Positions 11,530 through 21,800 of a DNA stretch of 64,000 bases are shown here, in pieces (within the stretch, counting starts at the first letter, position 1; every line of letters starts with the position of its first letter). The DNA comes from Amaranthus tricolor (taxonomy: Eukaryota; Streptophyta; Magnoliopsida; Caryophyllales; Amaranthaceae). Under the pieces are notes generated by a model. It saw only the letters and a program-made list of their open reading frames with translations. It was not told the origin of the DNA and did not search any database. The stretch covers positions 4,574,178 through 4,638,177 of the forward strand of contig NC_080063.1 of assembly GCF_026212465.1 (NCBI RefSeq), in the 5' to 3' direction. The position numbers were made by a program, and so were the translations under genes.

Positions 11530-14500
11530 TTAACCAAATGAGCTATCCGGGGAAACGTTACTGCATGCATCTTTACCAATGCACCAAATTCGGCTAGAAC
11601 TAGGAGTTGCTGTTACTGAGCTAGATTTTGCATCAGTAATAGTTGAAATCTCTGAATCAGAACATCTGCTAGGATTTGAGTCACTAAAGTACCCATCTAC
11701 CTTGTTCATTCGTTCTACGAGTGAGTGCCTTATATGTGAATTCATGATGGGACTATCCGGTATTCCATTAAAACTTGATCCTGGTGAAAAGTAGGATGAT
11801 GGCACTGGGGAATTCGGATTACTCATGTGATCTTCTTGCAGAATGTCTCCGATCCTTGACAGTATGCTGTATGCCAAGTTTCCAAGGACTCTAGAATATG
11901 CTTCAATTATTGAATGCCCGATATCCTATCAAAAGAATAATATTCGAAGGTCATCATAAAAACTACATAATCACATATGTACTTAAGTGTTGGCGACTTT
12001 TATTCAAACGAAGATTTAGTACAAAACAGAAAGCTGGTTAACTGATCAGTCTATAGTAACAAACTAAAATCCTAGATTTTCTGCTGTATGTTGCATGGCC
12101 TGAATATATGTACTAACCTTGCCATACTGTATTTTTGTGACATTGATGAACGAGTGAGGAAGGCACGGATACCTCATTTTCAACTGACCCAAAAGTGCAT
12201 TTACACGGAACAGCATCAAGTCTGTCTTGTCCATCTCGGTATTTGGCTCCTTCATAAAGGACCAGGACGGTTTGACAGGAGTCTTGATACCTTTGACTTG
12301 CTCCCTATTTCTTTCTTTCCATGCAAGTGCCGCAGCCTCCAACTTATTGATAGTGTCGAGAGCTTCATGTTCAGATCGTAGTTTAAGGCAATCAATGATC
12401 TCCGATGTTGAGGTCGACCCTGAGGCTACGAATTTATACAAATCCTCCCCTAGACTAGCCCTTCCGGACTGCATGGAGCACTTGATTGAGTTAAAAACAT
12501 ATCATTTTAATCCCATTTTGAAGAATATATTATGCCAATCATAAAATAAACTATCATGTCTATTGCTTGCCTTTGGGAGTGCATCTTGAATGTCTTTAGG
12601 CACCGGCATTTCAAGCAAAACATTTTCGTTGATGGCTTTCGCTGCCTTGAAAACTTGATGAACCATGTTACCCTGTGAAAGCAACTTCTTTCGTGCAGTT
12701 TCTGATAGACCAGCAGCAGGAACTCGTGGAGATGGAAGCCACCACCTTTTGCTCTGCCTTAAACTACCCCCTCTTCCTTCTTTCCGGCTATTACCTTCAG
12801 CATACCAGAACTCTGTCCCTACCATTGAGTCGAGAAATTCCTGATGCATATCAAATCCATGGTTGATGTCAACAAGAAAATACAAAAACAACATCCATTT
12901 AAAGTTTGCTCAGATCATGAATATGATACTGTATTTTCACATACAATAAGCATGGAATCGATCTTCTGAAGAGCTGGGAGGTTGATATGCACATCTGCAC
13001 GAGCTTTTGGTGTCATTATCTGTTCCAATGTCCAAGTTTTAACAAAACATAGGAAAATAATATAAAAAAGTTGATCGAAAGAGTAGGGGAAAACCGATAC
13101 CTCAAAGGTCCGGCCATTAGCACCACTTTGTTTAGCAGGAACCAATTCAACCATATAATTGGCAGGTGAAAGCAACCAATCCATTTCTTTTCTCCATTTG
13201 GCCATTCTTTCTTCTGACAACGGTTCCAACTTCCATAACTCCCCGAAAACAGATGCTGCAGATGTATTTAACAATATTTTACGAATGATACGAATAACAA
13301 ATAAAGAACATACTTCCCATATGTAGTGTTTGGGAAAAATTATTTCATTTCAAAATATGGATTTCAATTATGAAATCATAAATGAAAAATTTGAAAATAA
13401 CATGGTTGACAGTCATTCTCAAATTCTCAACTTTAACTATTTTAAAAACAAAGGTGGAATTTGATCCAAATCCAAATTTAAAAATTTTTAATTTGCCAAA
13501 CAAAAAGTTTGAGCCAATTCCAAATTTACAAATAAAATTATTGTTTCTAAACATAACATTAGGTTTATTGTTTCCCTCAAGGGCTTGAGGGAAGGTTGAC
13601 CCTAGATGGTTCGGTCGTTTTCTCCCATTAGGGAGTAGTATTTTGACTCTTTCCCAGAAGGGTTTGGGAGGGGTCTATTCTAAGTGATTTACCTCGCCTC
13701 GCTGTCCTTTTAATCTTATAATCGAGGTATTGTTCTTGGTGATAAAAACCTTTTTTACCAAAAAAAATGAAAATAAACAACACAGCAATACCTGCAAGAT
13801 TGTTTATGGCATTCGATAATGCGAGCGCACTGGATATACCTTTGTGTCCTCCGGTCACATCTTCTCCTAACAAAAGTTTTGCGAACTTCTCTTTCATTGT
13901 GTCGACATCTGAGAACTGAGTGATATAAGCAGGTTTTTCCCTAACATAAACATGTTCTGGGCTTTCAGAGCCACTCCACTCATCCGTATCCTCTTGGTTC
14001 CTTTTCTTGTTCCAATCAGAGAAGAACGATCCAAACACATCTTTGCTCGATGAGCAGCTCGTTTCTTCTTCATTAAAGGATTCAGTTGGACATACATACT
14101 CCTTGCTCTTCGTGCTTTCGTTTCTGTATGAACAGCTATTCAGAATGCAATTCTCGAGCCCATCATAGATCATTATTCCTGAACGTATTCAAGTAAAAGT
14201 AAATCAAACTGATTCAGCTCAATTAATAACGATAGAGTATCTAATATATATCGAGGCCTTAGCCCTTATTGGTTAAAGCCCCAATATATGTTATATACTA
14301 TATTAAATAGGAGATTAACCAGGATGGTGGGCTCAAATCAACTGGTGTATACAAATTATGAAAGATTAACATATTAAGGAACTTTTTTGAACAAGGCCAA
14401 ATGGCAGGGATGATTTTAGTGAGTAGACTTGTAGTAGTTTATTAGATGGGATATACATAATGCATCAAAACAGATTTATGCTTGAACTATAAACTGGCCG

Positions 14501-15492
14501 GTATATTTTCTACATATGCATACGTAAATGCAGTACCTTTGATAATTAGACAACATATACACTACAATTTATGGTTTATTTTTCTCATATTATAATAAAA
14601 TTTTTCTCATATTATAATAAAATATATCAAAACTGCTTAATAAATAAGTGTATTTTTTATTTATGTGAAATTTTTGATAACATTTGTTACTAAAGACCAA
14701 TTGACTACAACCTTTTGTTTTCACTAAAAACTGACAAGTTTCAAAGCCTAAATAACAAATATAGATATCAGCAGCTATTCTTTATTGACTCTTTGCTCCA
14801 TTCAAACCTTTTCTAAGTATCCATTGATAGTTGAATCTGAACCTGTTTTTTCCCATTTTTTACATTTAATCTTTTATATTTAACGTCATTATTTTAAATC
14901 AAAGTTTCCATTAATATTTTCTTGTTAAAATTTTATAAGTTATATAGTAGCCTATTCACATAAGCAAAATTAATTTTATAAAAAATATATAAAAAATTTT
15001 GACATTAAGAAAAAATAATTGAACTGATTAATCCAATTCAATTGATTAGAACAGGTCAAATCAAAGGATCAAACCCAAAAGTGATTCTATCCCAAAAGAA
15101 AACATAATACTAATCCAATTCAATTGACAGATTGATTTCTGTGTATTTTCTTTTTATGTGTGCAGAATTTTTCAAATAACATATTGAGTTTAAAAATGCA
15201 AAAATAAAAATCTAAAATCCAATCTAATAATAAAGATTTTTTTTCCTTTGTTGGTGGGCTCCCATGAAAACGCAACAAAAACGTAGGATACATTGATTTG
15301 GTGAAATAAGAATATCTGTGGGTCAGCAACTGGAAAAGCCCGCCCAAAATCTTACAAAGTCATGCCGCCACTGTCCGTAACATCTTTCAAAGACTATGGG
15401 TCTATGACTGAGCAAGGTTGTCCAAATGATCCCATGGCACTCCATTACACTGTCGCACTCATTTTAGGATCATTTAAACTTTTGATGAAAGA

Positions 15493-15539
<47 letters not shown>

Positions 15540-15797
15540 GTATTTATTGAGAAGGGGTTAAAAATGAGAAGGATAAAAAAGACTTTACACCCTTAATTTC
15601 ACTAAAATAAAAAAAATTTATGGTTACGATTGGGCCAAAAACTCAAAATTATAAAAGTAACTATATTACATAGAAAGGTAACTATGAAATAATTTTTAAA
15701 ATGTTCTTAATTTATAATATAGTATTCTTTTTTGTATATATAGTAACTAAACAAAATCAAACAAAAATCCTACTCACTTTAAAATCCTTCTTATTTG

Positions 15798-15865
<68 letters not shown>

Positions 15866-18800
15866 GCAAAATAAGCACTCTGTTATTTTTGATTTGCATC
15901 AAAGAGAAGATGGTTAAATTTTTAAAAAGTGGTAATAAATAAAAAGAGAAAATAAATTGTGTATATAAAACTAAAAGAAAATTAAACAGTATGGATAAAA
16001 TTAAAAGAAAGTGGTAGGCCATTATTCAAAAATAAAAATAATACAACATATATAGGACGAACCAAAATAAAAAATACTACAAATTCAATTTGACGGAGAA
16101 AGTAAGACATAAAAATACGTCATTTTAGAATTTCCGTTTAAAGGAGAAGCCACTATAATAATATTAGATAACGGGATATTAATGACTATTGTGGTTGATC
16201 TTCTTCTTCTAAACGCAAATTACCAAATTAGCACTATAAAAAATTGACTTATATACTACTCAGTTTCGGTCACATTACTATATTTAAGTGATCAGACGGA
16301 CCCAACAAATACATTACTTAAGTGCTCTTTATAAGTGATATCATAAATATAATAGTTGGAAAAATATATTAGTTGTCCGACTGTATATGACATTAAATTA
16401 ACATTTTAGATTATTTTTATTTTAGTTTATATACTTGTTTTTAGCCCTAATTTTTTTCCAAAATACAAAAAATTAAAGAGGATGGCATAAGAAATAATAT
16501 CGTGTTGCTTTTGTCACACTTGGTTTTGATTCACAACTAAGCCCACACAAGACAAATTCTGAAGATACTTTCATGGCTCCATCTTTGTGTTTTCATATAC
16601 CAACTATGACACTACCATGTGCTTTGCCGTTACATCCAAACTTCATTACTTCTCATTCTGGTTCCTTCTTTGAGTCCCATTCTTTAATTTAAGTCCTTAA
16701 TTTTCGATCATAAATACCCAATATCCAAAAATATGATATTATTTTTAATTTAATCTATCTCTTTTACTCTTTAATAACGTTAAAATAGTCGATAATATCT
16801 ATTTAACATTTTCTTTAAATCTTGTCAATAAGAACTATTACAAAATACTCCATGATTTCAGCAAATAAAAATAGTAGTGACAGTTTTCTAAAATTTTAAA
16901 TTTCAAACCTGTATAAGAATAGTTATTAAGTTTAAAATTTCAATAAAAAAAGTAAATTTCTAATTAGATATTGCTTTTACCCTACTTTTCATGGCAAAAC
17001 AGCATTAACTTTAAAATAAGAATGTAAAGTAGCATTGGACATTAGTCATACCAAATAGTATTTTCAAACAATTAAATTTGTGTATGTCATCCAAAACTCA
17101 AAAGACTCTCCTCCATTGCCTTGAGCCAAATAATATGAGTGCGTTTGTTTAAAAAATAATATCAATGATAACACCAACTTAATTCTATTCAGGTTTATTG
17201 AATATCGTGTATTTTCTCTTTTTAAATAAATATTACTTTTTCAGTTAAAACGTATTTTTTTGTCTATCTTATAAATTTTTTATATATCTATTTTTGCTAT
17301 AATTCACATTTTTTATAGTAATAATTAATATGTTTGATTTAATTTTTCATCATACTAACATATTTTTTTTCACTTTTCTGTAAAATATACTTTTTATTTA
17401 TTTATCTCATTTTTCATTGTTTGCATAAAATATGTACCTTCATGCAAAAAAGCTAATAAACAGAGAAAATAGAAATATATTAGAAAAGATGGTTTATATA
17501 AAAACAAAAAGTTAGATTTGAGCTTAGTTAAATTATCTATGGGATAAACTAATTAATACTAATAGATGTTAATTCAAAAAGCAATGAGATCCAACTCACA
17601 AATACAAATACTTTATTTTATTTATTTATTAATAATGGGTATCTTAGCCACCGCATCAACTAAATTTTTTCCAATAAGGTTTTGCGAGCTTATGTTTCAG
17701 GTCTAATGCTAGTTTTCAAAATAGGTCTAAAAAATACTTATTTTTATTCTCTTTACTTGTCCCATTTGATTTTAGCATATTTGTCAATGCACGTTTTCAA
17801 TCTTAAATATCTCTAATTATGGTTGAGTAAAAATTATAAAAAGTTAATATTAATAAAATTTACAATAAAATGAATTAAACAAGATCCGACAGGACTATGT
17901 TGTAATTTATAGATTAAGAACAAATTACATAATAAGAGTAATTGATGAATAATGTTAAAAAACTAAATTTGAGAAATATAGCGAATAGGAGGGAATAATA
18001 ATTTTGTGTACAATTAACTTTACTTAAATATGTTCACAAGCTGGTGTGTTCCATATTCGAGAGAAAAAATTGACAATATTTTGACATTTCTTTACTTTTT
18101 CCTTAAATTACGCCTAATCTAGACCCTAAATTATGCTCTTGCATCAAATTATTATCATCGTGACGTTAAACTAGGAAACGGGTTCAAATCTCCTATATTT
18201 CATGTAATAAATTATCATAATCATATTATTATATTTAGAATATATATGATTATATACTAAATTATAATAAAATAACTCATTAATTCATTTATATTTTTTA
18301 TTTACATAAATTTACATATGTTTGTTACCAAAGGTTAATGAGCAACGACAATTACTAGCAAGAGTACGATTGCATAAGTCAAAACATTCCAAATCTTACT
18401 ATATTTTCGAGGTGAGAGTTACTTATAAAGGATAATGAAATAAAACAAAATTTACTTATTTGAATATAATTTTATATATACACCTTTTTTTTTTGGAAAT
18501 ACATACACTTTATATTCGGTCAGCTAAACTTTTTTCAAAACTAGTCAACTAAACTTATTTGTATGTTTTTATTGTATTTATTATTTCCTAAATGGACTTA
18601 TATACTACTCCTGTTACTTAATGGGATTACACAAATTCTTGTGAGAGACGGTTTTTTAAGAGATCATCTCTAATTGGGTCGGTCCATTATATAATTTTTA
18701 AAATATTATAAGTAAGCATTAAGAATAATATAAGTAGACATTCACGATATTGAAAGTAGGCATTAAGAATACGATAAGTAAACATTAAGGATAATATAAG

Positions 18801-21800
18801 TAGGCATTAAGAATACGATAAATAGACATTAATCTTTAATGGGTTGAACTTGAGACAAGGTCTCTCAAAAAGAGTAGTTGATGGGAGTATTAGGGTAATG
18901 AACTTAATTTTTATATTGCTTCTGCTTGCACCCATTTATAATTCTTGCTCTACATTATTAAAAATAGAATTAACAGAGGAAATAATTTTGTGTTGAATAA
19001 GATAATTTCCGTAGCTTATTTCCTTGAATAATAATGCCTAAAATCCAAAAGTAAAAGCACCCGTGGGAAATCATGTGCTTGAATGGATGGATAAATCAAT
19101 TAAGTAGTCTAAGAGAGTTTTGAGACTACACTTATCATTAATCAATAATGTATAGTAAGTTTAATGATAGTCTTAAATGGAGTCGTCTATAAAATCCAAG
19201 TTTCATTTAAACTTTCAAGACTTTGTAAGCTCTTTTTATAAATTAACTTTCAATTATTTTAAGAGACTTGTTATTTTATATAAAAAAAATTATATTCTTT
19301 GTATAAAGTAAGTCTGGATAAAAAATATAAAATTAATATAATATTTTATAAATCTGGGAATATTTACACCCTAACTCTCTTAGGAGGCAATATTTTGTAT
19401 TGTTTATACGAATATCTACACCCTTGTCCAAAGCTAGGCTCCACTATGCAAATTATTATTAGAATAACTCTAAACTTGGTTTGATAAATAGGCAATATGT
19501 TGTATTGTTTTGTAGTGATTTTTATATAAACCGCTAAGTTATGAATTGTTGTATAGGGAAATTTCCCCATTTTTCTGAATTTGTCCCTTATATTGGACAT
19601 TGCATTAAGAAATTTCCCCAAAGATGATTTCACCCAATTTCTTTAGAGTATATGGTAAGCTTAGGAAATAATATTGGTAAAGTGATTGTTGTGAATGGGC
19701 TATGAGAATGATGAAGAAACAAATACAAAACAAAGTGCAAAGAAAACAATCCAAAACAGAGCAAGCAACAACAATAGCAAACACACAAAAAATATGAGGT
19801 ATTTAAGGATACCTCCCCCTCAAACAATGCTTACTATCATTAGTGTACCAACATACATAAATGAGAAGCCTCACACAAGTTTTGAGAACACACTCACAAA
19901 GCAAAGACCTCACCTTTAATGGTGGTCTCTCACAAAACATACAAAGATGAAGAAACTCTAATGGTGTAAACACTAGTTGCCTCACTTGTATTAGTCTCTC
20001 TAATACCCTAATAATGTTATAAGACTCCTTATATATCCCTAAAAACATATTGGATAAACATAGGACAAAAGCTTAAAAGCCCAAGCAAACCGGCACATAA
20101 AACAGAATGTCGTGTTTTAACCCCAATTGGATTCGCTTGACCGAGCACATTACGCTCAACCAGTCGAGCGCCTTCAACTGACTTGCTGCTGTAGGTTTGC
20201 TCAATCGAGCCATACATGCTCGGCTGGTCGAGCGAGCTTCACACCCACTTGATCTTCGAGCCTTGGCTTCCTTAAGACACCCCAAATCATCATCATCAAT
20301 CACTTAATTGAATGGCCCAAAACATAAGCTCTCATACTTTCTTGCACTCACCACTTCGCTCTGAAACGTGCAAGCCAATGAGTACGCTACGAGATGATCG
20401 ACCTCACCTCCATCAAGGTGAGATTTGTGCTTGATTCTACAATCTCCCCCTCAAGCCCAAATCTCTCATCATCTTCAAATGTCACCATCTTGGGTGATTT
20501 GCAATCATCCATGTGGCATAGGAAACCACCTTTAACTTTTAGCACATACAAGTTGCTCTCACTTCTTCTCCCTCTCATAAGCACCATACTCCCCTTAATG
20601 ACCTTCAACAACTCATCACTAAGCTTTGAAGGTGCATCCCTTAGAATCCAACGTATCAAGTGATATGAGGTTCCTCTCAAGCTTAAGAACATACCTCACA
20701 CTACCTAGCCTTCTCTTGATACCATCACGTGTCACAATATTAACCTAACCAATACCTTTCACCTTCACCCTCTCATCATTAGGTAAGGTAACAAGGCCTC
20801 CATCACAATAGCTAAACTTAACAAACTTCTCTTTCTCATGACATATGTGGAATGAGCAACCGCAGTCAATCACCCATTCCTTACTACAAGTCGCTCCCTC
20901 ATCACAAGAAGCGCACCATCGTAGTCATCATCATCCACACAACCTAGAGCGACACTCCTGCTACTTTTACCATTTCTTCTTCCAACCTTCAAGTCTTTCA
21001 TCTTTTTGAAGTCCTCCTTCATCTCCTTGCACATTATTTGAATGTGCCCCTTCTTCTTACAATAGTAACACTCCTTGTTACTATAGTCATTTCTCTCTTG
21101 AGACTTCCCCTTGCTTGTTACCCTCTCTTTTGCTCTCCCTCTTAAGCCCTCACCAAATAGTGTCTCACTACTCCCTTTCTTGTCTTCCCCATCATGTCTC
21201 TCCATGAACCTATCATTCTCCCTCAACGCCGCCAATGCTTGATCGAGTGTGATAGATTCCCTCCCAAGGAGCAACGTTTGAACTATATTCGTATAGCTCT
21301 TAGGAAGTGAAGCCAAGAGTAGTAGGGCTTTCTCCTCATCGGGAAGCTTCTCATTGGCATTCAACAATTGGCACACCAATTGATTGAATGTGTTGATATA
21401 ATCTTGCATACTTCTATTATTCTCCTTCATGAGTTGATACAACTCTCATCTCAAGCATTATCTTATTGGAAAGAGACTTCGAAGCATGCACCTTTTGATG
21501 TTTCTCCAACAACACACCGGGGTCGGTCTCCGTCAAGTAGTTGTACTTGATTTCAGGTGCAATGACAAGCCTAATGGTGCTCACCGCCTTCTTCTTCGTG
21601 GCCAACCACTTCCCTTCATCCATTGTTGTGGGCTTGCTATTCTCATGAGTATGATCAATCCCTTATTGCACCAACAAGTCCTCTACGGTGCTCCTCCACA
21701 CCGAAAAAATCATTTTTCCATTTAACAATGGAATATGAAACTTTGCACATCACCCATATTGATTCTCCACCAAAGACTCTAACTTTCACCCACAATACAA

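Noticed and set aside
15774..16022. Minus-strand open frame with a long Ile-Tyr run
   Set aside because: The run is a translation of the (TA)n microsatellite.
20029..20303. Open frames inside the 3' LTR
   Set aside because: The sequence is repeated in the 5' LTR with stops at different places and has no conserved motif.
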